DNA of 64,000 bases from Haematobia irritans (Eukaryota > Arthropoda > Insecta > Diptera > Muscidae): positions 277,258,070 to 277,322,069 of the forward strand of contig NC_134397.1 of assembly GCF_050003625.1 (NCBI RefSeq). The letters run 5' to 3'. A model generated the notes under the pieces. The model was not told where the DNA came from. It searched no databases and was given only the letters and a program-made list of their open reading frames with translations. Made by a program: the position numbers and the translations under genes. Positions 1 through 11,348 of the stretch are shown piece after piece (the first letter of the stretch is position 1; each line of letters begins with the position of its first letter).

Positions 1-272
1 AAATAGGTCAAAGAAGACGAAAGATATGCTCAAAATTGTAAGTGTACCTCCAAAAATTAAAAAAAAAGTTCAAAAATTTGTATCTCGAAAACCAATCGAC
101 AGAAAATTTTTTAAAACTCATTTTCGTGTTTAGTAGGCCAAAATCAATGGGAAAAAGTATGCTAGAAACAAATAACAGAGAAAATTTTGTTATTTGTGAC
201 CTAGAGTAATTAGTTCAACTTTTCACAAGTCTTTAAAACAATACTAACCAATCTAAGTGAGGAATCTTTTAC

Positions 273-299
273 CTCCTGATCTGCAGTACTTAAACGTTT
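273..299 (-). CDS. Microexon of 27 nt in the left-edge gene
   Basis: Nine codons, KRLSTADQE, sit between acceptor CTTATTTCATAG and donor GAG|GTAAAA, phase 0 on both sides. The size and exact phase match to exon 6 favour a real exon, but a 27-nt segment could arise by chance. The rest of the window to base 1 is probably the next intron; no further in-phase exon was found there. Confidence 0.5.
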
Positions 300-2477
300 C
301 TATGAAATAAGATGACAGAAATTATATCACTATTGGGAATAAATTTTATTTCTTAATTAAACTGACCTTTGGCAATGTATCCGAGAGAGAAGCAGTAATC
401 GGGCTAGCTCTCATAGGTTCATCTTCGGATACGGTTATAGCATTTTCCAAGTCAAGTGCTTTCTGAGACACAATAATGGAAGAGAAATAACAAAATAAGG
501 AACTTAGTTTTTCAGTTAAATATCTCAATAAGGAAGAAAACAATGTCTCTTGATAATATGATATGACCAGTTGATTTTGGGGAGATTCAGTCATATGTAT
601 TTGACCTCTTGAATGTAATGGAACATAGGCGTCTGTATATCGACAGGTGTCGAATGGTTTTATATTAGACCCCTAGACAGAAAACAGACACGCCAATATT
701 TGCTATAAAACCTCTGTAAATTGGGAGTTCAATCTTACCTGTGGGTTTAATACGTTCAATTTTTTATGATGAGATTCCAAATAGTCTTCGGGCTTTTGCG
801 GCTTTTGAACCATTCCGTTAGAGGAAGATTCCTCTTCCTGGATGAGAAAAATAGCTATTATTAAAAATGTTGCTTCGTTAAGAAAATCTCTTCTCGAAAT
901 TAGGGTAATTTTCTAATCGATTTTATATTTTTCTTGTAGTTTTAGGGAAATTTTCGCAGTTACTAACCGATGAAAACACAAGGTAAAATAGTATAAAGAG
1001 AACATTCCAAATTTTTTACAAGCACATTTTGTACACACGGCCAAATCTGAAGTACAATTCAAAATGAAAAAGCTTCCTAAGAGTTTGTCCCAGACTGGCT
1101 TATGAGGACATGTTTATGGAACAGTCCAACTAAGTTGCCCAGGATGTGTCCTTTGGAAATAGTCGATCCATTTCCCGTAGCGTAGTGTGTACAATAATGA
1201 ACATTTTGTTATCGAATATTTCGAAACAATTTGAAGTTTGGGCATAAAATGTACTCAGTTGTTCTAGCAAAGCCAATTATTTCATTCAGTGAGATCTCAA
1301 TAATCAATCGGAATTAATACAGGTTTCTAAATATATTGTTATTTATCGCGCCGGATAAAAGCTGACCGCATATCTAATACTAATCCTCACCTCTTTTTCT
1401 GTAGATTGTTCTCTTGATTCATCTGTAATTTGGGATAATTCGTCTTCATCCTCATCGAAATCTTGGTAATGAGTTGAATCGGCAATTGGAGCAGCGAATG
1501 ATATATCAAAGTCGGATGCAGAAAGAGAGCCCTGCAAGGGAGACATTTTTAATTTGATTTTCAAAAGAGGATAAGTATACCTTTGGTATTTTTTCCACTG
1601 GACAGGATCTTTGCTCCCAAATTCTAATCGAAGGGGATGCGTCGCCATAGAGTAAACGATTTTCATTCTCATTTCCTTTAGATCTAGTTTGCGGTATAGC
1701 ATCACTAATTATATCGGAAGGCGTGTCATAGCTATCCTCTATTAACCTTAAATTCCTATTTGCAGTAGAACAGGCTTGTGGGGTCAAAATGAAACGTTTT
1801 ACAGGTGTCTTTAAAAGATACCAATTATTCACCTGGCGGTCAATTGTTTATATTTTTAGTGGAAGTACTTACTTCATGATTCCTGGAGATAGTATTCGGG
1901 GTACTGTGAGCAGAGACGTATAGCGATGTAGCCTTTGCTCTATTTGGGGTTTGCGATGTATATGGAAGAGACCTAAGGGCCTGAGGTTCTTGACGAGGAA
2001 TTTTATATGAAATATTGTTGTCCAAGGATGGTCTAATTTTCCTTAAAGGACTAGCGTCTTTGTTCAAACGAGACATCTGGGCGTCCTAAAAACAGTTGAT
2101 TTTTTATGAAATATTTTATTTTTGTCTACCTATGGGGAAATTACTAATAACAAGGACTCATTCTGTAAATTCGACAAACGTTCTCCATTTGAGCGAGGTA
2201 TAACCAATTTGTTTCTGCCCACTTTATAGCATGCTCGATCAGAAGGGGTCGAAGGACGACGATTACCGCATGCATGTCTTCCTATTAGTTTGCCTCTCTC
2301 AACTTCCTCAGCGAGATTGAATGGGCGTCCTCTTAAACTCGGTGGTGAATAGCATGCGTTATTCACGGCATTATGACCATACAAATCGCGAGATAGATCG
2401 AATGGCCTGCCCTCTGGGAAATTCTGCATTCGATTTTCTCTTTTGAAATTATGAGAGTTTTTTCCTTCGGATTGCAT
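273..2477 (-). CDS. Spliced gene, unrecognised disordered protein (partial at left edge)
   Basis: Seven exons can be chained on the minus strand: 2481-2145, 2085-1873, 1808-1581, 1531-1391, 837-739, 672-367 and 299-273. Each junction has a GT donor and AG acceptor, and each open frame runs through its exon without a stop. Introns are 59, 64, 49, 553, 66 and 67 bp, and all are phase 0. From the ATG at 2477 the chain gives 449 codons and continues past the left edge. The product is rich in Ser, Arg, Asn and Pro. It has a repeated GRPF[DN]L motif near residues 23 and 50 and an acidic stretch (DFDEDEDEL, then EKE-EEESSS across a junction). I see no signal peptide, membrane span or known domain, and I do not recognise the family. 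The exon chain is well supported; function is unknown. Confidence 0.75.
367..672 (-). CDS. Exon 6 of the left-edge gene
   Basis: A 306-bp exon of 102 codons, open throughout, from acceptor TTTTCTGTCTAG|GGG to donor AAAG|GTCAGT. The middle has a hydrophobic/aromatic run (residues about 38-62, YYQETLFSSLLRYL...FCYFSSIIV) that could be an amphipathic helix. A T-rich CAG near 467 raises the possibility of an internal intron, but no convincing donor precedes it. If the 3' intron were retained, the frame would end at the TAA at 346. Confidence 0.62.
739..837 (-). CDS. Exon 5 of the left-edge gene
   Basis: A 99-bp exon of 33 codons, EEESSSNGMV to NVLNPQ, bounded by CTCATCCAG|GAA and CAG|GTAAGA, both close to consensus. 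It extends the acidic/serine tract of the previous exon. It is found only by joining splice sites in the correct phase, because it has no start codon of its own. Confidence 0.7.
1391..1531 (-). CDS. Exon 4 of the left-edge gene, acidic
   Basis: A 141-bp exon of 47 codons with acceptor CTCCCTTGCAG|GGC and donor AAAGAG|GTGAGG. The product is strongly acidic (DFDEDEDELSQITDESREQ). It is preceded by a short 49-bp intron and followed by the only long intron of the gene (553 bp, 838-1390), in which I found no further exon. Confidence 0.7.
1581..1808 (-). CDS. Exon 3 of the left-edge gene
   Basis: A 228-bp exon of 76 codons beginning TPVKRFILTP and ending VEKIPK, with donor AAG|GTATAC. The N-terminal TP-V-KRF-ILTP run looks like a basic, proline-directed phosphorylation-type segment, but that is only an impression from composition. 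The start depends on choosing the 64-bp intron; the alternative acceptor would add eight residues (VNNWYLLK). Confidence 0.68.
1873..2085 (-). CDS. Exon 2 of the left-edge gene
   Basis: A 213-bp exon of 71 codons. The acceptor is CTGTTTTTAG|GAC and the donor is a perfect GAA|GTAAGT. It starts DAQMSRLNKD, so its internal ATG is probably not an initiator. The product is Arg/Ser/Pro-rich with no recognisable fold. The following intron is 64 bp if the acceptor TATCTTTTAAAG at 1809 is used. A 40-bp alternative ending at CGCCAG (1833) is also in frame but lacks a pyrimidine tract. Confidence 0.7.
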
Positions 2478-2481
2478 GACG
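2145..2481 (-). CDS. Exon 1 seen, with likely start codon
   Basis: An acceptor with a long T tract (ending CATTTAG) lies just before 2481, and the first in-frame ATG is at 2477, four bases into the exon. The upstream part is therefore probably a 5' UTR exon outside the recognisable sequence. The 111 coded residues hold the two GRPF[DN]L motifs. The donor is TTATTA|GTAATT at 2144. A better-looking donor, CATAG|GTAGAC, lies 3' of an in-frame TAG and is not usable. The open frame upstream of 2481 is mostly poly-T intron and was not counted as protein. Confidence 0.68.
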
Positions 2482-3138
2482 CTAAATGGATCAACAGAAA
2501 AAAAAACAAAAAATAAAAATTTGTAGTTAAAAAATAGTTCAAATTTATTCTTCAAATGATTTAAATAGAAAATCAATATTATATGAATGACATAAAATTA
2601 AAAGACTAGATAGAAAAAAAATATTAAAATGCCAGAGAAAATAAAGGAATGCCACTTTTAAATTTAGTTCTCTAAACCATATTTAAAAGTCCGAGAATGA
2701 AGTTAATATAGAGTACCTGATTTTTTTAAGTGAGAGTGGTACTTCCGTCTTTTTGGAAATTTGACCAAAATTCTCAAATTTGCATGAAAATTTCAACTAT
2801 ATTATTTCTCGTTATTTGGTCGAAGATGAGGACTTCTCCTTTGTCCGACTTGGACGATTTACTGGAATTTTACAGAGGACGTACGGGGAGGATAAGAAAT
2901 TAATAAACGTCACCTGATTTTTTAATATTTGAATGCCATTTTTGTTCGCCCTTTTAAAATTTGGACCAAAGTTTTCCGATTTATTTGAAATTTACAGGGA
3001 GGGTTAAATTAACGTCTAGACAAGTATACGCTACTTGAAAATCCTCAATTTGTTTAAAATTTCAGGGAGATTAGAAATTGAAAACAATAGAGCAATATCT
3101 AAATTTCTCCGATTAACTTGAAGTTTGCAGGTAACGTG
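2482..3138. other. No gene seen; upstream flank of left gene
   Basis: AT-rich DNA upstream of the minus-strand gene. It should contain the intron or promoter joining to an unseen 5' exon. Several short degenerate direct repeats of the type AAATTTNCAGGGAG are visible between 2850 and 3130, suggesting an old decayed tandem repeat. No TATA or initiator could be assigned. Confidence 0.4.
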
Positions 3139-3791
3139 CACTGAAAAAATACTGTCGTGAGATCAAAGATTTTATGTCTTTAAAATACGAATGCAAATTT
3201 TGCTTAGCATAGAAGACGCATTTTTCTAATATAAAGTTTTTTTCCTTGTCCAAAAGTCGATCAACTTTTCAATGAAGTCGTATTGTCCTTATAATTAAGT
3301 GATTGGACTTAGAAATGGATATCATAACATGGAAGAAAAAATGCTTGGGCTAAGGTCAATTTGACTTTAATAATTCAGAAAAAGTCTTTAAATTTAATGA
3401 AATTGTCTTTAAATTTGTTGTCTTTTTGCAAATTGATTACAAAGCAAAAAATCGTTCAAATATAGGACATGTTTTTCAACACTTTATTTTAAAGACGTTT
3501 TTTACTTAAAACATAGCATAATTTCTATTGGAAGTAGAGTCTTAATTTGGAAAATAATGTTGTCGTTAACTCGTTTTGAAAGGACTTTGATAGCATATGA
3601 AGAAAAAAGCTGAAAAAATTAAAAATTAAAATTAGCTTCCTAGAAGCTAATACGCAAAACCCAAATTTAAAGAGAATTGTGTCTTAAATGTATCCTTATT
3701 TGTATTCTCCGCTTCTTTGGCTCGGAATCAATACCAAAATTTTTAAAGTAAAAACAAAATCTTTGGAACCGGGCATGCTTTTTTTTCAGTG
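3139..3791 (+). mobile_element. Family M element, copy 1 (CACTGAAAAAA ends)
   Basis: A 653-bp non-coding repeat whose two ends are inverted: CACTGAAAAAATACTG at the left and a TTTTTTTTCAGTG end at the right. Other copies lie at 15085-16159, 46807-47472 (opposite strand) and 52613-54186, sharing internal blocks such as AGACGCATTT and CTCCGCTTCTTTGGCT. No coding capacity is visible, so it is a short non-autonomous DNA-transposon-like repeat. This is the least interrupted forward copy and serves as the reference for the insertions described in the other copies. Confidence 0.65.
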
Positions 3792-4440
3792 TGGGAGAAG
3801 GTCAGTAAATGAATATAGGGAATGCGAATTTTCCGATATCATTTAAGGGGTGATCCCTGATGGGCACTCAAATCGATGATTTGACTTTGGCAAAGAAAAA
3901 GAAAAAAAACCCTTTTTGTCAAGAGGATCAAGTGTAGTTCACTTTGGGTTGAGTGAATTAACAGAATTTATTCTGATAATTGGTTGGTAGTTTTGCTGCA
4001 AGTAGAGGATGTTGATGAGAAATGTGGTAATTCCGAAACAGCTGTCTATCCAACCATCTTGCAGCCTATAGGACTTTGCCCAAAAATTTTTGACAAGCAT
4101 ACGTTTCCTCTGTTGGTTAAGCTACACTTGTAGTTTAGTCAATGCACGGTTTTAAGCTGAAATAAAAAACAACAATAACGATTGAAGAATAAACCAACAA
4201 TAACAAAACAAAACGAATAAATGCTGCTCAATTCTGCTGAACCACTAATAGCACTATGAGTGATATTGAAGAGAAATAAACCACAGCTGAAATATAACTA
4301 TTGTGTTCGCCCGCAACCATTGTATGTTACGAGGACTGTATCTTCTTGCTTAAACTCAAAAAAAAAAATTAAATAATATAGAAATAAATAAACGTGATCA
4401 ATTCCACCAAAACATTTAAATCCAAATAGTCTCAGTTAAA
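3792..4440. other. No gene seen; scrap of a dispersed repeat
   Basis: The block around 4105-4175 (GGTTAAGCTACACTTGTAG, GTCAATGCACGGTTTTAAGC) recurs near 50185-50240. The segment at 3868-3895 recurs inverted near 50155-50180. This is therefore part of a low-copy dispersed repeat. Nothing else is recognisable. Confidence 0.35.
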
Positions 4441-5955
4441 ACAAGTAAGGAAAGTCTAAAGTCGGGCGGGGCCGACTATATTATACCCTGCACCACTTTG
4501 TAGATATCAATTTTCGGTACCATATCACATCCGTCAAATGTGTTGAGGGCTATATATAAAGGTTTGTCCCAAATACATACATTTAAATATCACTCGATGT
4601 GGACAGAATTTGATAGACTTCTACAAAATCTATAGACTCAAAATTTAAGTCGGCTAATGCACTAGGGTGGAACACAATGTTAGTAAAAAAATATGGGAAA
4701 CATTTAAATCTAAAGCTATTTTAAGGAAACTTCGCAAAAGTTTATTTATGATTTATCGCTCGATATATATGCATTAGAAGTTTATGAAAATTAGAGTAAG
4801 TTTTACAACTTTTCGACTAAGCAGTGGCGATTTAAAAAGGAAAATGTTGGTATTTTGACCATTTTTGTCGAAATCAGAAAAACATATATATGGGAGCTAT
4901 ATATAAATCTGAACCGATTTCAATCAAATTTGGCACACATGACTTTATTACTAATTGCACTCCTAGTGCAAAATTTCAAGCCAATTGAGCCAACACTCTG
5001 GGTTCTGGGGCAATATAAGTCCATATCGGGCGAAAAATATATATGGAAGCTATATCTAAATCTGAATAGATTTCAATCACATTTGGCACATATAAATATA
5101 CTACCAATTGTACTCCTTGTGCAAAATTTCAACCTAATCGGGATAAAACTCTGGCTTCTGGGTCCATATAAGTGCATATCGGGCGAAAGATATATATGGG
5201 AGCTATATCTAAATCTGAATCGATTTAAACCAAATTTGGCACGCATAGCTATAATGCTAAATCTACTACCTGTACACAATTTCAACCAAATTGGGCCAAA
5301 ACTCTGGCTTGTAGGACCATATTAGTCCATATCGGGCGAAAGATATATAGGGGAGCTATATCTAAATCTGAACCGATTTCAATCAAATTTCGCACACATG
5401 ACTACACTACTAATTGTACTCCTAGTGCAAAATTTAAAACTAAACTCGGCCAAAAATCTGGCTTCTGGGGCCATATAAGTCCATATCGGGCGAAAGATAT
5501 ATATGGGAGCTATATCTAAATCTGAACGGATTTCAATCAAATTTTGCACACTTGACTATACGACTAAGTTTTATGTTTGTACAAAATTTCAAGCAAATCG
5601 GTATAAAACTCTGGCTGCTGGGTTCATATTAGTGCATATCGGGCGAAAGATATATATGGGAGCTATATCTAAATCTGAACCGATTTCTTCCAAAATCAAT
5701 AGGGATCTATCCTGAGCCAAAACACATACTTGTGCCAAATTTGAAGTCGATTGGACTAAAACTGCGACCTAGACTTTGATTACAAAAATGTGTTCACGGA
5801 CAGACGGACAGACGGACATCGCTATATCGACTCAGGATCCCACCCTGAGCATTTTTGCCAAAGACACCATGTGTCTATCTCGTCTCCTTCTGGGTGTTGC
5901 AAACATATGCACTAACTTATAATACCCTGTTCCACAGTGTGGAGCAGAGTACAAA
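4441..5955 (+). mobile_element. Helentron/DINE-like element, family A, full copy A1
   Basis: The 5' end ACAAGTAAGG is followed by a GC hairpin (GTCGGGCGGGGCCGACT, 4461-4477) and a subterminal repeat TTATACCCTGCACCAC. The body holds 153-bp units with the theme TATATGGGAGCTATATCTAAATCTGAACCGATTT. The 3' part has the GACGGACAGACGGACAT tract, the TATATCGACTCAGG core and a terminal TGTTCCACAGTGTGGAGCAG...TACAAAA, the inverted partner of the 5' subterminal repeat. Hairpin, tetranucleotide tract, central tandem repeats and inverted subterminal ends match what is known of DINE-1/Helentron non-autonomous elements. The 156-residue open frame here is repeat read-through. Confidence 0.75.
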
Positions 5956-6903
5956 AATATGGGAAACATTTAAATCATAAGCAATTTTAAGGAAACTTCG
6001 CAAAAGTTTATTTATTATTTATCGCTCGATATATATGTATAAGAACTTCTAATTTAGAAGTTTAGGAAAGTTAGAGTCATTTTTACAACTTTTCGACTAA
6101 GCAGTGGCGATTTTACAAGGAAAATGTTGGTATTTTGACCATTTTTGTCGAAATCAGAAAAAACATATATATGGGAGCTATATCTAAATCTGAACCGATT
6201 TCAACCAAATTTGGCACGCATAGCTAATTCTACTCCCTGTGCAAATTTTCAACTAAATCGGAGTAAAAAATTGGCCTCTGTGGTCATATGAGTGTAAATC
6301 GGGCGAAAGCTATATGTGGGAGATATATCTAAATCTTATCCGATTTCAACCAAATTGGGCACGCATAGCTACAATGCTAATTCTACTCCCTGTGCAAATT
6401 TTCAACTAAATCGGAGCAAAAAATTGGCCTCTGTGGTCATATGAGTGTAATTCGGGCGAAAGCTATATATGGGAGCTATATCTAAATCTGAACCGATTTC
6501 TATAAAATTTGGCACACTTGACAACGCTACTAATTGTACTCCTAGTGCAAAATTTCAACTAAATTGGGGTAAAACTCTGGCTTCTGGGACCGTATTAGTC
6601 CATATCGGGCGAAAGATATATATGGGAGCTAATCTAAATCTGATCCGATTTCTTCCAAAATCAATAGGGTTCTATTCTGAGTCAAAACACATACTTGTGC
6701 CAAATTTGAAGTCGATTGGACTAAAACTGCGACCTAGACTTTGATTACAAAAATGTGTTCACGGACAGACGGACATGGCTATATCGACTCAGGAGCATTT
6801 TTGCCAAAGACACCATGTGTCTATCTTGTCTCCTTCTGGGTGTTGCAAACATATGCACTAACTTATAATACCCTGTTCCACAGTGTGGCGCAGGGTATAA
6901 AAA
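5956..6903 (+). mobile_element. Helentron/DINE-like family A, copy A2 lacking its 5' part
   Basis: Begins inside the element at TATGGGAAACATTT, joined directly to the 3' terminus of A1, and continues through three 153-bp units to an intact 3' end CAGTGTGGCGCAGGGTATAAAAA. The hairpin and 5' subterminal repeat are missing. The A1/A2 boundary is an oligo(A) shared by the A1 3' tail and the internal A-run of the family. Confidence 0.7.
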
Positions 6904-7196
6904 CATGTATATACAGCACTAAGTTCGGCCGGGCCGAATTTTAAATACCCACCACCATGAACCAAATATTAGGGTTTCCTTTGAAATTTCAGGAGGGCTT
7001 GAGGACACTTCCCGAAGATAAATTTAAAGATTTCACCTATGAGGACAATATTAGATTCTGGATTTATAAGAACCATTTTGGTTTGAGTTTATTTATTTAT
7101 TTATTCAGTCTTTGGATAATTCACAATATAATCCTTACAGACTCGCTAATTTCTAATTTGTATATATACTTCCAAAATGTTCTACTTAAAAATGTA

Positions 7197-7831
7197 CTAA
7201 TTTCTAAAATAAAATACATCCAGAATTTGATCAAAATCTTTTAAAGGTACGGATAGATCAATATTACAATTTAAATTTATTGAATTAAATTCTCTCAAAG
7301 CTCTTGTAATAGGCTCATTGCAAGCATAATTATTCCTATGCATAGGCACATGAAAGTATTGGAAAAATCTTAAACTCCTAGCAGGAACATTGAAGCCAAT
7401 TTCACGAAGCAAAGGCGGGCAATCAATATAACCATTAATTAACTTATACAAAAATAATAATGAATCTTTCTTTCTCCTATTGGCCAAAGTCTCCAAATGT
7501 ATGAGCCTACATCTGGATCCATACTCAGGAAGAGGTTCAGTAAAACGAAGACTTATTAGTGCAAATTTTATGAATTTATTTTGCAATCTCTCAACTCTAT
7601 CAGAAATACCAACAGTATACGGGTTCCAGACCATTGACGCATATTCCAACTTTGATCTGACAAACGAAGTATATAAAATCTTGCGGGTATATGGACTTAT
7701 GAAATCCTTACTATTCCTTTTAATAAATGCAAAAGTAGAATGTGCCTTAGGCAAGATATAATCAAAATGGGATTTGAAATTTAGCTTACTATCAAAATAA
7801 ACACCTAGATCTAAAATCCTATCAATCACTT

Positions 7832-7835
<4 letters not shown>
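7197..7835 (-). pseudogene. LINE reverse transcriptase C-terminal fragment
   Basis: An open frame of 212 codons with the conserved RT thumb/C-terminal signature of Jockey-type LINEs: DLGVYFDSKLNFKSHFD (residues 9-25), then PKAHSTFAFIKR, LYTSFVRSKLEYASMVWNPY (about 53-72) and RVERLQNKFIKFAL. It has no upstream YADD catalytic region because the copy is 5'-truncated at the TA run, so it cannot act. The intact frame suggests a young insertion. It is a GTG-start open frame only because of the truncation; no promoter is expected. Confidence 0.8.

Positions 7836-7910
<75 letters not shown>
7836..7910. repeat. TA microsatellite between LINE arms
   Basis: About 70 bp of uninterrupted TA dinucleotides linking the two inverted LINE arms (both arms read ATAGTGAAAGTGATTGATAGG outward). 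It forms the loop of the predicted hairpin. Confidence 0.9.
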
Positions 7911-7913
<3 letters not shown>

Positions 7914-8884
7914 AAGTGATTGATAGGATTTTAGATCTAGGTGTTTATTTTGATAGTAAGCTACATTTCAAATCCCATATTGATTATATCATGCCTAAGG
8001 CACACTCTACTTTTGCATTTATTAAAAGGTCCGAATGGACCGACAAAAACTTAATCCGATATACGTTCTTGTGAGCCTAAAATACCAGAATATTTACAAT
8101 TTCAGGCAAATCAGATAAAAACTACGGATTCTAGAAACCCAAGGAGTTAAATCGGGAGAGCGTTCTTATGGGGGCTACACTAAAATATGGGCCGATGCTC
8201 ACCATTTTTGGCACACCTCTTTACGGTTCTAAAGTACTTCCCGATTTCCAATTTCAGGTAAATTGGTAAAAACTGCGGTTTCTATAAGCCCAAGAAGTAA
8301 AATCGGGAGATCGGTCTATATGGGGGCTATACCAAAATATGGACCGATACTCACAATTTTTGGCACATGTGTTTGTGGTCTTACAATACCTCTAGATTTC
8401 CAAATTCAGGTAAATTGAATAAAAACTGCGGTTTCTATAAGCCCAAGAAGTAAAATCGGGAGATCGGCCTATATGGGGGCTATACCAAAATATGGACCGA
8501 TAATCACAATTTTTGGCACACGTATTTGTGGTCCAACAATACCTCTAGATTTCCAATTTCAGGTAAATTGAATAAACACTGCGGTTTCTATAAGTCCAAG
8601 AAGTAAAATGGGGAGATCGGTCTATATGGGGGCTATACCAAAACATGGACCGATACTCACCATTTTTGGCACACCTCTTTATGGTCATAAATACCTCTAG
8701 ATTTCAAATTTTAGTACGTTTATAAGCCCAAGACCCCAAATCGGGAGGTCGGTTTATATGGGGACTATATCAAAACCTGGACCGATATAGCCCATCTTCG
8801 AACTTGACCTGCCTGCAGACAAAAGACTGTAGCGTGATTACAACAGACAGACGGACAGGCGGACATCGTCTTTGAATTTCTCCC

Positions 8885-9079
<195 letters not shown>

Positions 9080-9165
9080 GTCGGAAATCGATATTTCGAT
9101 GTGTTACAAACGGAATGACAAACTTATTATACCCCCGTCACCATTCTATGGTGGTGGGTATAAAA

Positions 9166-10007
9166 ATATGGGAAACATTTAAACCTGAAGCAATTTTAAG
9201 GAAACTTCGCAAAAGTTTATTTATGATTTATCACTTGATATATATGTATTAGAAGTTTAGGAAAATTTGAGTCATTTTTACAACTTTTCGACTAAGCAGT
9301 GGCGATTTATCAAGGAAAATGTTTGTATTTTGACCATTTTTGTCGAAATCAGAAAAACATATATATGGGAGCTATATCTAAACCTGAACCGATTTCAATC
9401 AAATTTGGCACACATGACTATATTACTAATTGTACTCCTAGTGCAAAATTTCAACCAAATTGGGCCAAAACTCTGGCTTCTGGGGCCATATAAGTCCATA
9501 TCGGGCGAAAAATATATATGGAAGCTATATCTGAATCTGAACCGATTTCAATCAAATTTGGCACACATGACTATACTACCTATTGTACTCCTTGTGCAAA
9601 ATTTCAAGCAAATCGGGATAAAACTCTGGCTTCTGGGTCCATATAAGTGGATATCGGGCGAAAGATATATATGGGAGCTATATCTAAATCTGAACCGATT
9701 TCTTCCAAAATCAATAGGGTTATATTCTGACCCAAATTAGGAACATGTGCCAAATTTGAAGGCGATTGGACTTAAATTGCGACCTAGACTTTGATCACAA
9801 AATTCACATACAGACAGACAGGCGAACGGGCGGAGGGACGGAGGGACGGAGGGACGGACAGACGGACATGGTTATATCGACTCAGGGACATACCCTGAGC
9901 ATTATTGCCAAAGGCACCATGTGTCTATCTCGTCTCCTTCTGGGTGTTACAAACATATGCACTAACTTATAATACCCTGTTCCACAGTGTGGCGCAGGGT
10001 ATAAAAA
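9166..10007 (+). mobile_element. Helentron/DINE-like family A, copy A3 lacking its 5' part
   Basis: Begins at the same internal point as A2 (ATATGGGAAACATTT), directly after the 3' tail of D1, and runs through three units spaced exactly 153 bp (TATATGG at 9363, 9516, 9669) to GTGTGGCGCAGGGTATAAAAA. The tetranucleotide tract is long (GGACGGAGGGACGGAGGGACGGACAGACGG). The 157-codon open frame is repeat read-through. Confidence 0.7.
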
Positions 10008-11249
10008 TCAGGAAGGCACAGCGAAGCGGGTTCGGCTAGTACAAATTATAACTCAAATACCAATTCAGCCAGTGCCATGACCCAACAATCACTAAATAAC
10101 TGGCAACATCTGTAAATAGAATTTTTTCAGTGTAGACTATTGTTTACTTCCTTTCAACTTTCTTAGTTTGTGGTTTCCTATTTTGTTTTTAAACCTCATT
10201 GTTTTTAGTTGTAGAAATTATAGGAAAAAATGTTTTTCAGAAGATTTCCTTCACTCATGGTTACGTTAAATAATACCAAGCAGCACAACACCTTTGTTGG
10301 GAAACCTAATGTACTTAAGTAAGATCTTTCACCACCTTGCTCATAATGCCCATGCGTTTGGTGCAAAATACTCATCGCATTTGTTACATTATAATGGCCA
10401 CGTTAAATGCTGTTAATGGGAATTGTTGTAAATAAAATAAATTTTCATTTAACACGGCGTTTAATTTTGTGTGAAAAGGCAGTGGATTTGAGTAAAGGGA
10501 CACTGACTTTCTCCCTGAGAGATTAAATTTATGGTTTTATTAATTTTGTACAAATTTAAAATTTATGGAATCTTTCGAAGTTCGTGCATGTAATGAAGCA
10601 CGTACACTTGTCTGTTGCCTGATATGTGTCAAAGGTGCCAATACTTGGCAAGAAATAACACTCAGTGTTCAAATCGAAGGTATTTAGGTAATTGGTGCTT
10701 TGTTCAGCCGTAGGGAATTTCGGGTATCCTTTTGGAGAGGAAATACGTTGACAAAAAATGTCAACGTTAATGTGACCCCAAAGAAAATGCTGACACGTAT
10801 AAAGCAATTCTGTGTTTCCCAAAAACATATTTAAGTGCCATTGAAGTACGATTACCACACAAGGACAAGTGAAATTGTTTATGACGATGCGAGTATTTTT
10901 ATGTTATGTGACGAGTCGATATGGTTTTGTTGGAATTATTCGCTTTAGCAAAAATTCATACTTAAATTTAATATAAGATTCCATTTACATTTATGCTTAA
11001 ATAAGGTGTCAGAAATATTCCTTTAATGAATGTTCTTCTGTGACCAATAGGTACTATTAAAAATTAGGTATTGAATATATTGTCTTAATTCAAATTTTTA
11101 TTATGTATTTTGCTAAGTATTGCATATAATTTTACAGCCGTTGCATGTAGTCTCTCAAAATAAGGCCAGTTTGTGGGCAAGGATATGGGTCTGTTACATT
11201 AAGTTCTGTTGAAAAATGTTCAGGCCTTTTCTTTGGATAATTCTACCAA
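10008..11249. other. No convincing gene; one 100-codon open frame
   Basis: Sequence unlike the flanking repeats. A minus-strand open frame at 10858-10556 (100 codons, Cys- and Phe-rich toward its end, TDKCTCFITCTNFERF) has no recognised domain, splice context or supporting signal; one such frame is expected by chance in a window this size. Nothing else is recognised. Confidence 0.35.
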
Positions 11250-11348
11250 GACCAAGAGCTCTTGATTGGTACAAAATGTTCAAAGAGGGTCTAGAACGTG
11301 TTGACAATAAACCATGTGCAGGGCGATTATCAAACAGAATCAAATAAT
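11250..11348 (+). pseudogene. Mariner-type transposase scrap (helix-turn-helix part)
   Basis: The plus strand reads ALDWYKMFKEGLERVDNKP then CAGR before a stop. It resembles the end of the N-terminal DNA-binding domain of mariner transposases (pattern W-Y-K-x-F-K-x-G-R-E-x-V-x-D-x-x-R-x-G-R). Only this short block survives; no TIRs or catalytic region were found nearby. Family assignment within the mariners is not possible. Confidence 0.5.

Larger units (their letters stand above)
7091..8029 (-). mobile_element. 3' end of a Jockey-like LINE in an inverted (foldback) arrangement
   Basis: The minus strand carries the 3' end of a non-LTR retrotransposon with an (AATA)n tail abutting the family D sequence at 7091. 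From 7835 leftward it is the LINE in one orientation. From 7908 rightward to about 8028 the same roughly 115 bp occurs in the opposite orientation with only a few mismatches, separated by a TA run. The two arms form a near-perfect hairpin. Twin-primed reverse transcription can invert the 5' part of a LINE, but overlapping arms this long are unusual. Confidence 0.75.

Noticed and set aside
1833..1872. 40-bp alternative intron in the left-edge gene
   Set aside because: Shorter than typical fly introns and without a pyrimidine tract; the 64-bp alternative is in frame and better formed.
10556..10858. 100-codon minus-strand frame, Cys/Phe-rich end
   Set aside because: No domain, splice signal or repeat of itself; compatible with chance.
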